The notes beneath the pieces are model-generated. The model was not told the DNA's origin. It ran no database searches and saw only the letters and a program-made list of their open reading frames with translations. Positions 1 to 7,733 of a stretch of 20,606 nucleotides of DNA are shown one piece after another. Numbering within the stretch: the stretch's first letter is position 1; each line of letters starts with the position of its first letter. This DNA is from Planctomycetota bacterium (GTDB lineage Bacteria; Planctomycetota; MHYJ01; WSZJ01; JACPWG01). The position numbers and the translations under genes were made by a program. The stretch spans positions 1-20,606 of the forward strand of contig JACRIP010000218.1 of the NCBI GenBank assembly GCA_016220045.1, in the 5' to 3' direction.

Positions 1-159
1 CAGCGGGGACGGGTCGGCGGCGGGCGGGTCGGCGGCGAGCGCGCGGTGCGGGAGCGCGAGCGCGGCGAGGAAGGCGAGCGCGGCGGCGCCGGCGGCGGCG
101 CGGAAGCGGGCGCGGGAGCGGAGGGCGCGAAGCGGCGGCGCGGCGGCGGACAAGGACAT
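1..159 (-). CDS. Exported protein, N-terminal fragment (runs off left edge)
   Basis: Only the first 53 codons are present and the frame stays open to base 1. The start is an extended basic and alanine-rich segment (residues 1-22), followed by a hydrophobic stretch (about 23-36) and an ALA-A site near residues 41-44, after which the chain becomes Ala/Asp/Pro-rich. This is the form of a Sec signal peptide. GGAG lies 11 bases before the ATG. The gene starts only 17 bp after the asd stop on the same strand, so the two are probably co-transcribed. No domain is visible in this piece, so its function cannot be named. The strong GC bias makes open frames cheap, but the signal peptide, RBS and operon spacing together support a real gene. 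Confidence 0.55.
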   Translation of the reverse strand, partial: MSLSAAAPPLRALRSRARFRAAAGAAALAFLAALALPHRALAADPPAADPSPL

Positions 160-176
160 GCGGGGGAAATCTCCGA

Positions 177-1187
177 TCAGATCAGGTGCTCGGCGATCTG
201 CACCGCGTTGAGGGCGGCGCCCTTGAGGAGGTTGTCGGCGACGACCCAGAGGCAGAGCCCGTTGGGGACCGAGTGGTCTTCGCGGATGCGGCCGACGTAG
301 ACCGCGTCCTTGCAGGCGGCGAGCGTGGCGAGCGGGTAAAGTTGGTGGTCGGGGTCATCCACGACGGCCACGCCCTGGGCGGAGCGCAGGGCCTCGCGGG
401 CGGCGGCGGCGGTCAGTTTGCGCTCGGTCTCGACGTTGACCGATTCCGAGTGGGCGCGCAGGACGGGAACGCGCACGCAGGTGGCGGACACGCCGATTCC
501 TGGCGCCTCCAGGATCTTCCTCGTCTCGTTGACCATCTTCAGCTCTTCTACCGTGTTTCCCTGACCATCAAACGCATCCTTCTGCGGGATCTGGGGGATG
601 GCGTTGAAGGCGATCTGGTGGGGGAAGATGTCGCGGAGGAAGGTCTTGCGTCCGAGCACGGCGGAAGTTTCGCTCTCGAGTTCCGCCATGGCGCGGGCGC
701 CGGCGCCGGACACGGCCTGGAAGGTGGTGACGACGATGCGTTTGATGCCGGCGAGGTCGTGGATCGGCTTGAGGGCGACGACCATCTGGATGGTCGAGCA
801 ATTGGGATTGGCGATGATGCCTTGGTGTTCGCGAATGCGGTGGGGGTTGACCTCGGGGACGACGAGGGGGACGGCGGGGTCCATGCGGAAGGCGCTGGTA
901 TTGTCGACGCAGACCGCTCCGGCGGCGGCCGCGAGCGGGCAGAACTCCTTGGAGATCGAGGAGCCGGCGGAGAACAGGGCGATTTCGACGCCGCGGAAGG
1001 AATCGGGGCCGAGGGCGGATACGGCGATTTCCCGACCCGCGAAACGGGCTTTGCGGCCGGCGGAGCGGGGAGAGGCGAGGAGGCGGATCTCGCCGACGGG
1101 GAACCGGCGCTGTTCGAGGACGCGGATCATTTCCTGTCCGACGGCGCCGGTGGCGCCGACTACGGCGACGGTGAAGGTCCGAGGCAT
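177..1187 (-). CDS. asd: Aspartate-semialdehyde dehydrogenase
   Basis: Reduces L-aspartyl-4-phosphate to aspartate semialdehyde with NADPH, the branch-point step to lysine/diaminopimelate, threonine and methionine; cytoplasmic. The 336 residues match the usual family length. Residues 11-17 (GATGAVG) are the Rossmann nucleotide-binding loop, Cys130 in NPNCST is the acyl-enzyme nucleophile, and His246 in LRAHSES is the expected general base. The frame stays open upstream to 1775, but that extension is repeat DNA. The ATG at 1187 has GGAG nine bases upstream and begins directly with the conserved fold (MPRTFTVAVVGATG). A TATAAT promoter lies about 250 bp upstream. The exported protein downstream follows after 17 bp. 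No other lysine-pathway gene is in the window. Confidence 0.96.
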   Translation of the reverse strand: MPRTFTVAVVGATGAVGQEMIRVLEQRRFPVGEIRLLASPRSAGRKARFAGREIAVSALGPDSFRGVEIALFSAGSSISKEFCPLAAAAGAVCVDNTSAFRMDPAVPLVVPEVNPHRIREHQGIIANPNCSTIQMVVALKPIHDLAGIKRIVVTTFQAVSGAGARAMAELESETSAVLGRKTFLRDIFPHQIAFNAIPQIPQKDAFDGQGNTVEELKMVNETRKILEAPGIGVSATCVRVPVLRAHSESVNVETERKLTAAAAREALRSAQGVAVVDDPDHQLYPLATLAACKDAVYVGRIREDHSVPNGLCLWVVADNLLKGAALNAVQIAEHLI

Positions 1188-1244
1188 GGAACCAGGCTCC
1201 CAACTCGGGCGATTGGATCCCCAGTGCGACACTGCTTGAGGGCG

Positions 1245-1345
1245 CGTCCAGAATTGCGGATTTCGAGTTTCGGATTGCGGATTGACGCAGGCCGGCAAGC
1301 CCAGGAGCCAATCCGCAATTCGAATTCCGCAATCCGCAATCGACC
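1245..1345 (+). repeat. TTGCGGATT-type intergenic repeat, copy A
   Basis: About 100 bp. It opens with CGTCCAGAATTGCGGATT, carries several TTGCGGATT units, a less conserved core around GACGCAGGC and CCAGGAGC, and then the complementary AATCCGCAATT units, ending AATCCGCAATCGACC. The complementary arms allow a long imperfect hairpin. The reverse complement of 1521-1600 follows the same order of blocks. It lies in the predicted 5' leader of asd. Confidence 0.8.
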
Positions 1346-1442
1346 GGTGTCGGAGCTGCAGCGTTTCGAGCGCGAGCCTGACTCGGGTGATTGGGTGATC
1401 GGGATCCAAAGGGGCATCCGGGGTGGGCGATCGAAGGGCGGG

Positions 1443-1471
1443 ATTATAGCAGGCGTCCGGTCCCAAGTCGA
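1443..1471 (-). promoter_or_regulatory. Predicted sigma-70-type promoter of asd
   Basis: On the minus strand TCGACT (four of six against TTGACA) is followed by 17 bases and a perfect TATAAT. Predicted transcription starts near 1436, giving a leader of about 250 nt that includes repeat copy A. It stands out because AT-rich hexamers are rare in this DNA. Confidence 0.6.
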
Positions 1472-1520
1472 ACGAAGTCCAACGTCGGACCGTCGCCCGA
1501 AACCCAACAGCAACAGCCCC

Positions 1521-1600
1521 GGTCGATTGCGGATTCGCTCCTGGCGTTACTGGCTTGCGTCCATCCGGAATTCGCAATCCGCAATCCGCAATTCTGGACG
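1521..1600 (-). repeat. TTGCGGATT-type intergenic repeat, copy B (inverted)
   Basis: The reverse complement starts CGTCCAGAATTGCGGATT and ends AATCCGCAATCGACC, like copy A, with the same internal blocks (GACGCAAGCC, CCAGGAGC). Copies A and B therefore face each other about 175 bp apart and could pair into one large hairpin. Same family, diverged core. Confidence 0.8.
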
Positions 1601-1677
1601 TCCCACGAGCCGTGGGCCGAATGCACCGGCGGGAGGGGGGCGTCGTGTCGCGCACCGCGCCGGGTGCGCGGCGCCCA

Positions 1678-3681
1678 TCAGCGACCGTCGCGAAGGTAGG
1701 AAGCGGCCTCCACATGGCCGGGTTGCAGGCGGAGAACGGCGGCGGCGGCGGCGCGAGCTTCGGCGTCGAGGCCATGGGTCCGGGCGAGACGGAGGCGCGC
1801 CAGCGGCAGGTCGACGTCGCCGGGGGCGAGTTCCGCTCCGCGGGCGAGCGCCGCGAGCGCGTCCGGAAGGCGACCCTGGGCCGCGCACGCCCGGGCGAGA
1901 AGGGGCCACGCGGGGCGCTGGGCCGGGTCGCGCGCTACGGCCTCGCGGAGCGCAGCTTCCGCGTCGGCGGGGCGGCCGAGCTCAAGGTACAGGAACGCGA
2001 GGTCGAGCAGCGGACCGACCTCCCGCGGCTTGAGGTCGAGGGCGTGGCGCAAATGGAGTTCGGCTCGCGCGGCGTCTTTCAGCTCGCAGGCGGAGATGCC
2101 CGCGGCGTAGGACACCTTCCACTCCCCCGCCAGGGCCGGGCGACGGCGCACGGCCTCTTCGAAGGCGGCGAGCGCGGTCGCGGGATCGCCGTGCCGGCGT
2201 TGCGCGATGCCGAGGTTGTAGTAGGAATAGGCGTGATCGAAGTACCCAACGGAAAGCCAGCGTTCGATCGGGGCGTTGACGACGCCGGCGGCGAGCGCGA
2301 ATACGGCGGCGGTGCGTGCCAGCTCGGGGAAACGCCGCACGGCGAGCAGGGCGCGGATTTCGACCAGCGCGATGGCGGCGAAGAGCAAGACGGGCGGCAG
2401 GAGCGGCAGTCGATAGCGGTCGAAGACGTGGAACGGGAGGAGGGAGGCGAGCACGGCGAGCAGCAGGAGGAGCGGGAGCGGTTGGCGGCGCCCGGCGTGC
2501 GCGATGCCGACGGCGGCGAGCGGGAAGAGCAGGGAGGGCCCGAGCAGCCGGCCGAGCCAGGGGATGAGCTCCGCAAAGTAGTTGACGTCGTATTCGTCGC
2601 CGATCTCGTAGGCGTTGAGCAGGAGGAGGAGGCGTTTGGCGGTGACGCGGGCGAAGGTGGCGGGGTTTTCGCGAATGAAGCGAAAGGACTCGCCGCGCCA
2701 GAAGCGTTCGATTTCCGAGGCGCGCAGGGAGCGGCCGAGTCGGCGCTCGGCCTCGCCGCGGAAGCCGGCCTCCTCGGAATCGACGTTGGCGGCGTCGAGG
2801 AAGGAGAGGGGGCGGTAGCGGCCGGAGTCGTTCTCCGGGTTATTCCCTACGTAGAGGGCGATCCCGAAACCGTAGGTGGTGAGGACCCGATCGCCGAGGT
2901 AGAGGTTGCGGAGGGTGACCGGGAGGACGCAGAGGGCGGCGCCGAGGAGGAGGGCGGCGGCGCGGCGGGGGGCGCGGGCGTGGAGGGCGGCGCAGGGCGG
3001 GGCGAGGAGGAGGAGGTTCCCGCGGAGCAGGCCGGCGGCGCCGAGGATGGCGCCGGCGCCGAGGAGGCGGAGGGGGTGAGCGCCGGCGGCGGCCAGCGCC
3101 AGCAGGGCGAATTCGAGGGCGGCGACGGCCAGGCCCTCCTTGAGCGGGAGGACATCGGCGAAGACGAGGGGGCGGGCAAAGGCGCCGAGGAGGAGCGCGC
3201 AGAAGGCGACGGGCACGCCGGCGAGGCGGCGCGCGGCGAGGAAGAGGGCGAACAGGCCTGCGACCCCGGCGAAGACCTGAGCTGCGCGCGCCAGCTCGAG
3301 CCGGGGGCCGGCGCCGCGGTAGAAGGCGCCGAGCAGCCAGGCATAGAGCGGATCCTGGAAGAACATCCTGGAGCCCAGGAGGTCGCCGGCCGCGACCTCG
3401 CGCGCCCAGCGGTCGTAGCTGGCGGCGTCGCCGACGAGTTCGGCGAAGAACGGGTGGGGGGCGAGGATCCAGACGAGAGGGAGGCGCAGGGTGAGAGCGA
3501 TGAAGAGGAGGAATGCGACCCAGGCCCACTGGCGACGGGAGAGGGCGGGCGGGGGCGGGGGGAGGACGCCGGGGGCGGCGGGAGGAGGGCCAGGGGGCGG
3601 GGCCGGCGGGGGGTGCGGAGGGGTCAGGGGTCGGGGGTCAGGGGTCAGGGGTCGGGGAGCAGGGGGAGGTGGGCCTTCCAT
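1678..3681 (-). CDS. GT-C type membrane glycosyltransferase with C-terminal TPR domain
   Basis: 667 residues. Residues 1-48 are a proline-rich cytoplasmic tail. From 51 to about 470 there are many hydrophobic helices. The first periplasmic loop contains GDAASYDRW (Asp85) and FQDPLY (Asp110), the acidic-loop layout of the ArnT/PMT/RgtA-like families that transfer sugar from polyprenyl phosphate. YVGNNPENDSG (277-287) and FDRYRLPLLP (420-429) are also typical of this kind of protein. Residues 484-662 form about four TPRs, a protein-binding scaffold. An in-frame GTG exists at 3717, but the ATG at 3681 has GGAG five bases upstream and was chosen. Part of the proline-rich tail is written by a heptamer repeat array. 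Acceptor and sugar cannot be told. The fusion could glycosylate exported proteins or lipids. Separated from moaC by 216 bp of repeats. Confidence 0.8.
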   Translation of the reverse strand: MEGPPPPAPRPLTPDPRPLTPPHPPPAPPPGPPPAAPGVLPPPPPALSRRQWAWVAFLLFIALTLRLPLVWILAPHPFFAELVGDAASYDRWAREVAAGDLLGSRMFFQDPLYAWLLGAFYRGAGPRLELARAAQVFAGVAGLFALFLAARRLAGVPVAFCALLLGAFARPLVFADVLPLKEGLAVAALEFALLALAAAGAHPLRLLGAGAILGAAGLLRGNLLLLAPPCAALHARAPRRAAALLLGAALCVLPVTLRNLYLGDRVLTTYGFGIALYVGNNPENDSGRYRPLSFLDAANVDSEEAGFRGEAERRLGRSLRASEIERFWRGESFRFIRENPATFARVTAKRLLLLLNAYEIGDEYDVNYFAELIPWLGRLLGPSLLFPLAAVGIAHAGRRQPLPLLLLLAVLASLLPFHVFDRYRLPLLPPVLLFAAIALVEIRALLAVRRFPELARTAAVFALAAGVVNAPIERWLSVGYFDHAYSYYNLGIAQRRHGDPATALAAFEEAVRRRPALAGEWKVSYAAGISACELKDAARAELHLRHALDLKPREVGPLLDLAFLYLELGRPADAEAALREAVARDPAQRPAWPLLARACAAQGRLPDALAALARGAELAPGDVDLPLARLRLARTHGLDAEARAAAAAVLRLQPGHVEAASYLRDGR
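3620..3668 (+). repeat. Heptamer array GGGGTCR, seven units, inside a coding region
   Basis: Seven consecutive 7-bp units: GGGGTCA or GGGGTCG five times, then GGGAGCA and GGGGGAG. It is read on the minus strand as the Pro/Thr/Asp/Arg-rich stretch in the N-terminal tail of the glycosyltransferase (about residues 5-20). It has the same period and the same terminal CA/CG alternation as the GTGGACR arrays at the right end. Confidence 0.85.
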
Positions 3682-3784
3682 TTCAACTCCGGGGTTGCGC
3701 GCTTCTGGGTCAAGCACTACAACGCTGATCGCGCTCGGGCAAGCGGGGTCGCCAGGCCGAAAAACGCTGCTCGCAAGGCCCGCC

Positions 3785-3820
3785 CGTTGGTAGTTCCGCC
3801 TTCAGAGGCTGTCGCAAAAG
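3785..3820 (+). repeat. GAGGCTGTCGCAAAAG intergenic repeat
   Basis: 36-bp repeat beginning CGTTGGTAGT and ending GAGGCTGTCGCAAAAG. It matches the reverse complement of 10730-10765 at 33 of 36 positions, and a shorter form occurs at 10524-10553. Intergenic in all cases. Confidence 0.85.
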
Positions 3821-3839
3821 GCACTGGCCGGGCCACCCC

Positions 3840-3901
3840 GGGGCGGACACAGGGGTCCGCCCCTACGCCAACCTGCAGGATTAGCGTAGACAGGACACTA
3901 G
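3840..3901 (+). repeat. Truncated palindromic repeat element: hairpin plus GACAGGACACTAG end
   Basis: Starts with a perfect 9-bp stem (3840-3848 with 3855-3863, loop ACAGGG) followed by CTAC. After 21 bases comes AGACAGGACACT (3888-3899), the right end of the 107-bp element at 5877-5983, with identical spacing. No left inverted end is seen, so this looks like a 5'-truncated copy. Its last bases supply the moaC stop codon on the minus strand. Confidence 0.75.
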
Positions 3902-4482
3902 GTCGCGCGTGCGCCGGGGCAACTCGGCGGGTCGGGCTCGGCCACCGCGGGGGCGACGCCGCCGGCGGACTCGGCGCGGCGGAAGGCGCCGCTCTTGCCG
4001 CCGGACTTCTCGAGCAGGCAGAGGTCGGTTAGGGTCATTTCCCGATCAACCGCCTTGCACATGTCGTAGATGGTGAGACCGGCGACCGCGGCGGCGGTGA
4101 GGGCTTCCATTTCGACCCCGGTCCGGTCGTGCGCCCTCACCGTGGCACGGATGCCGATGCGCCCCGGCCCGAGCACCGCGAAGTCAATCGCGACATGCGT
4201 CAGGCGCAGCGGGTGGCAGAGCGGAATGAGCTCGGCCGTACGCTTGGCGGCCTGGAGGCCGGCAATGCGGGCGGTCTCGAAGACGTTGCCCTTTGCCACG
4301 GTGTTCGCCTGAATCGCGCGCAGGGTCTCGGGGCGAAGCAGGACGGCGGCGCCGGCCACGGCGACGCGCTCGGTGGCGGGCTTGGCGCCGACGTCCACCA
4401 TGTTCACGCTGCCGTCGGGGCGGAGATGGGTAAACCCGGCCGGAGGGGGGGCGGGAGTAGGCGCGGGGGCGTCGGCGGGCAT
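3898..4482 (-). CDS. moaC: Cyclic pyranopterin monophosphate synthase MoaC
   Basis: Converts 3',8-cyclo-7,8-dihydro-GTP, the MoaA product, to cyclic pyranopterin monophosphate in molybdenum cofactor synthesis; cytoplasmic. 194 residues, against about 160 usual. The core is clear: FTHL...VNMVDV (17-31), KGNVFETARIAGLQAAKRT (64-82), LCHPL (88-92), GVEMEALTA (122-130), the active-site region YDMCKAVDREM (139-149) and KSGGKSG (159-165). Residues 1-16 are an Ala/Pro-rich extension, and about 30 residues after KSGGKSG are unconserved and run into repeat DNA that provides the TAG stop. The ATG has GGGAG seven bases upstream. It begins 28 bp after the htrA stop on the same strand, so they may be co-transcribed. 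No other molybdopterin gene is present. Confidence 0.95.
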   Translation of the reverse strand: MPADAPAPTPAPPPAGFTHLRPDGSVNMVDVGAKPATERVAVAGAAVLLRPETLRAIQANTVAKGNVFETARIAGLQAAKRTAELIPLCHPLRLTHVAIDFAVLGPGRIGIRATVRAHDRTGVEMEALTAAAVAGLTIYDMCKAVDREMTLTDLCLLEKSGGKSGAFRRAESAGGVAPAVAEPDPPSCPGARAT

Positions 4483-4510
4483 CGGGCGACTCCCGGCAAG
4501 GCGACGGAGG

Positions 4511-5680
<1,170 letters not shown>

Positions 5681-5748
5681 GGCGGCAATCTCCAACTCGG
5701 GCTCGCGCCCGAAACCCAAACGGGCCACGATCGGCCGGCAGTCCGTCA

Positions 5749-5776
5749 GTGGCCGGTGAGCAGTGGCCAGTGGCCG
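5749..5776 (+). repeat. Short heptamer array GTGGCCR, four units
   Basis: Units GTGGCCG, GTGAGCA, GTGGCCA and GTGGCCG follow one another without gaps. Same 7-bp period and GTG start as the arrays at 20251-20383 and 20523-20606. Confidence 0.75.
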
Positions 5777-5876
5777 GCGTGAGAGCAGGCCCTGAACAGC
5801 TCACCGGGCAACACGTGGCGAACCGCGCCGCGCAACTACTTGAAGGCTATTCGAAACAACGACCCGAAAATGGGCG

Positions 5877-5983
5877 AGTGTCCCGTCAACGTCGTTGCTT
5901 GGGGTCGTTCAATCCGTGGCCCCTCGGGGCGCCTCACGAGGCGCCCCTACGCCGACCGGAAGAATCGATGGTGACAGGACACT
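5877..5983 (+). repeat. 107-bp MITE-like element with 12-bp terminal inverted repeats
   Basis: Left end AGTGTCCCGTCA (5877-5888) and right end TGACAGGACACT (5972-5983) are inverted copies with 11 of 12 matches. Inside lies a strong palindrome (5926-5947, GGGGCGCCT paired with AGGCGCCCC) followed by CTAC. The right half matches 3840-3901 in arrangement, including the 21-base spacer. No coding capacity and no clear target-site duplication at the outer edges. Confidence 0.7.
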
Positions 5984-6049
5984 AGACCCGGACCCAGAGC
6001 CCTACCTGCGCCCGCCCCGCAGGCGCGCGAACCTTGCTTGCGGGAGCGA

Positions 6050-6074
6050 GGGCGACCACAAGGGTCGCCCCTAC
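6050..6074 (+). repeat. Palindrome of the GGGCGNC...CCCCTAC family
   Basis: GGGCGACC (6050-6057) pairs perfectly with GGTCGCCC (6063-6070) around the loop ACAAG, followed by CTAC. Same loop and tail as the copy at 10661-10686, with a different but still paired stem. Confidence 0.8.
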
Positions 6075-6236
6075 GACGAATCTCGTCGAGGGCGGCCGCT
6101 TCTAGCCTTGGTTCGGGTCGTCGATTCGAGATCCCCGGCTGGAGGGATCCAGGAGTACATGCCTGCGCGACTACCGGGAGGGGCGGCGGAACCGGACACG
6201 CCGCGCAGGGCGCTCCCGGTCCGCCGCCGCGGACGG

Positions 6237-7523
6237 CTACTTGGGTTCGGCGGCGGGCGCCGACTTGACGACCAGGGTCTGGCGCTTGCCGCCGCGGATG
6301 AGTTCTACGGAGAAATCCTTACCCGCGGCCAGGGCTTCGAGGACCATGCGACGGAACTCGAAGTGGGTCGTCACCGGACGGCCGTCAATCGACAGGATGA
6401 CGTCGTAGCGCGAGAAGCCGGTGCGCTCGGCGAGGGAGTCGGGCTTGACTTCGTTGACCAGGACGCCCTCCTCGCTGCCGAGTCCGAGGTGCGCCTGCAG
6501 GGCGGGCTCGATGAACTCGACGCCGAGGCCGAGCTCGCGCGGAGCGGGCTTCAGCGGCGTTGCCGGACGCGGGGCCTTTCCGGAGCGGCGCTGCGGCTGG
6601 GGCGGCGCGGCCGGTTGGTCGGCGTCTTCGTCCGGGTCGGCGGCGTCGGCATCCTCTGCGTCCGCGCTCCCGGGGTCGGTCATGGGCGGCGCGGCGGCAG
6701 CGGATTCGTCCTCGTCGGGCGGCAGCAGGTCTTCGCCGGACTGCTCCTCCTCACGAGGCTGCGCGCGGCGGCGACGTCCGCCCTGGAGTTCGCGCTCCAG
6801 GCGGCGGAGCATTTCCTGGATTTCCTTGCCCAGGCCCTGCATGCCGCCCGAGAGCGACTCCTGGAGGCGCTTCTGGAAGTCCTTGCCGGCCTGGTCCAGG
6901 TCTTCCGATTCGCCGTTGAAGGGGTCGAAGATGTGCATGTCGAAGCCGGGCACGGTGAATCCGCCGCGGCCGCCCACGCCGTACTTCTTGGCGATTTCGG
7001 GATACTTCTGCTTGAACTCCTCGGCGCTGTCGGCCTCGTAGACCTCGGTGATGCTCTTGCCGTCCTTCTGTTGGGTGACGGCGACGCGGACATGGCCGTT
7101 CGCGTCCTGTTGGATCTGGACGGAGCCGGGTCCGCCGAAGGTCACGCTGAAGCCCTGGCGGAGGCCGCCGGGCCAGCCGGGGCCGCGGCCACGGCCGGCG
7201 CGACCGCGGGCGGAGGCGGCGCGGTCGGCTGCGTCGGCCTGGGGCTTTTCGATCTCGCGCAGCAGTTGGCCGGCGCGCGTGGCGACTTCGGCGTCACCGC
7301 TCTGGGCCGCTTCCTGGAGGGCGGGGACGGCGGCGGGACCGAGTTTGCGGAGCGCCGCGGTGGCCTCGTCGCGGACCAGGGGGTCGCTGGAGCCGAGCTT
7401 GCGGAGGAGGGCATCGACCTCCTCGCGGGGCGGGGCGGCGTCCTGGGCACCGAGCCGCAGCGCGAAGGCGGCGGCCAGGGCGAAGGCGACGGCGCTGACC
7501 AGGACGAGACGTTGAAGATTCAT
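6237..7523 (-). CDS. Exported HEAT-like repeat and PDZ domain protein
   Basis: 428 residues. Residues 1-26 form a signal peptide. Residues 33-92 look like two HEAT-like helical repeats (VDALLRKLGSSDPLVRDEAT, VPALQEAAQSGDAEVATRAG). Residues 95-320 are low complexity: an RG-rich stretch, a segment around VPGFDMHIFDPF, a short helical region (213-247) and an Asp/Glu/Ala-rich linker (257-305). A C-terminal PDZ domain covers about 330-421 (LGLGVEFIEP, GVLVNEVKPDSLAERTGF, DVILSIDGRPV). It has no protease domain. It probably binds peptides or partners in the periplasm. The ATG at 7523 has GGGAGG six bases upstream, within the palindrome GGAGGCCTCC. It lies 210 bp downstream of the dead HtrA on the same strand, so it could be a third gene of the anti-sigma operon. 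Confidence 0.8.
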   Translation of the reverse strand: MNLQRLVLVSAVAFALAAAFALRLGAQDAAPPREEVDALLRKLGSSDPLVRDEATAALRKLGPAAVPALQEAAQSGDAEVATRAGQLLREIEKPQADAADRAASARGRAGRGRGPGWPGGLRQGFSVTFGGPGSVQIQQDANGHVRVAVTQQKDGKSITEVYEADSAEEFKQKYPEIAKKYGVGGRGGFTVPGFDMHIFDPFNGESEDLDQAGKDFQKRLQESLSGGMQGLGKEIQEMLRRLERELQGGRRRRAQPREEEQSGEDLLPPDEDESAAAAPPMTDPGSADAEDADAADPDEDADQPAAPPQPQRRSGKAPRPATPLKPAPRELGLGVEFIEPALQAHLGLGSEEGVLVNEVKPDSLAERTGFSRYDVILSIDGRPVTTHFEFRRMVLEALAAGKDFSVELIRGGKRQTLVVKSAPAAEPK

Positions 7524-7634
7524 CGGAGGCCTCCCGCGGAAAAACACAGCCATGGACAGGGGCGCGGCCGATCGCGAAGGGCCGGCATCTGCGCCGGCGA
7601 GACGCGGGCCGGGGCCGATGCGCGGCCACAGAGT

Positions 7635-7676
7635 GCCGGCCTGAAGGCCGGCGACGAACCCGGGCTGAAGCCCGGG
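7635..7676. repeat. Two adjacent hairpins with TGAA loops
   Basis: GCCGGCC-TGAA-GGCCGGC (7635-7652) and CCCGGGC-TGAA-GCCCGGG (7659-7676), both perfect 7-bp stems with the same loop, six bases apart. They lie between the dead HtrA and the HEAT/PDZ gene. No T-run follows on either strand, so they are not classical terminators. They could modulate mRNA stability or simply be intergenic repeats. Confidence 0.75.
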
Positions 7677-7733
7677 ACTACAAGCTCCCCGCGCGAGCGC
7701 CGTACTCCGAGGGCGACGCAGGAGCTGAGAGCA

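Larger units (their letters stand above)
1188..1677. other. 490-bp intergenic region between glycosyltransferase and asd
   Basis: Holds no gene I can support. Both strands contain open frames here, but they are composed of the TTGCGGATT-type repeat and have no domain or RBS. The region carries two inverted copies of that repeat (1245-1345 and 1521-1600) and, between them, a good promoter for asd on the minus strand. Confidence 0.7.
5681..6236. other. 556-bp gene-free, repeat-rich region upstream of htrA
   Basis: No supported gene. Contents in order: the htrA leader with GGAG; four heptamers (5749-5776); a 107-bp element with terminal inverted repeats (5877-5983); and a further palindrome (6050-6074). 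The frames that cross it in both directions have no domain and no RBS. I found no convincing promoter for htrA. Confidence 0.65.

Noticed and set aside
3682..3740. Promoter for the glycosyltransferase (TTGCCC / TGTAGT on the minus strand)
   Set aside because: The 15-base spacing and the poor -10 make it no better than chance.
5846..5870. Third ECF-type promoter upstream of htrA (CGAATAGC on the minus strand)
   Set aside because: The -10 block differs from CGTATAGG, and the sequence 15 bases away (CCCATT) does not match CAAACG.
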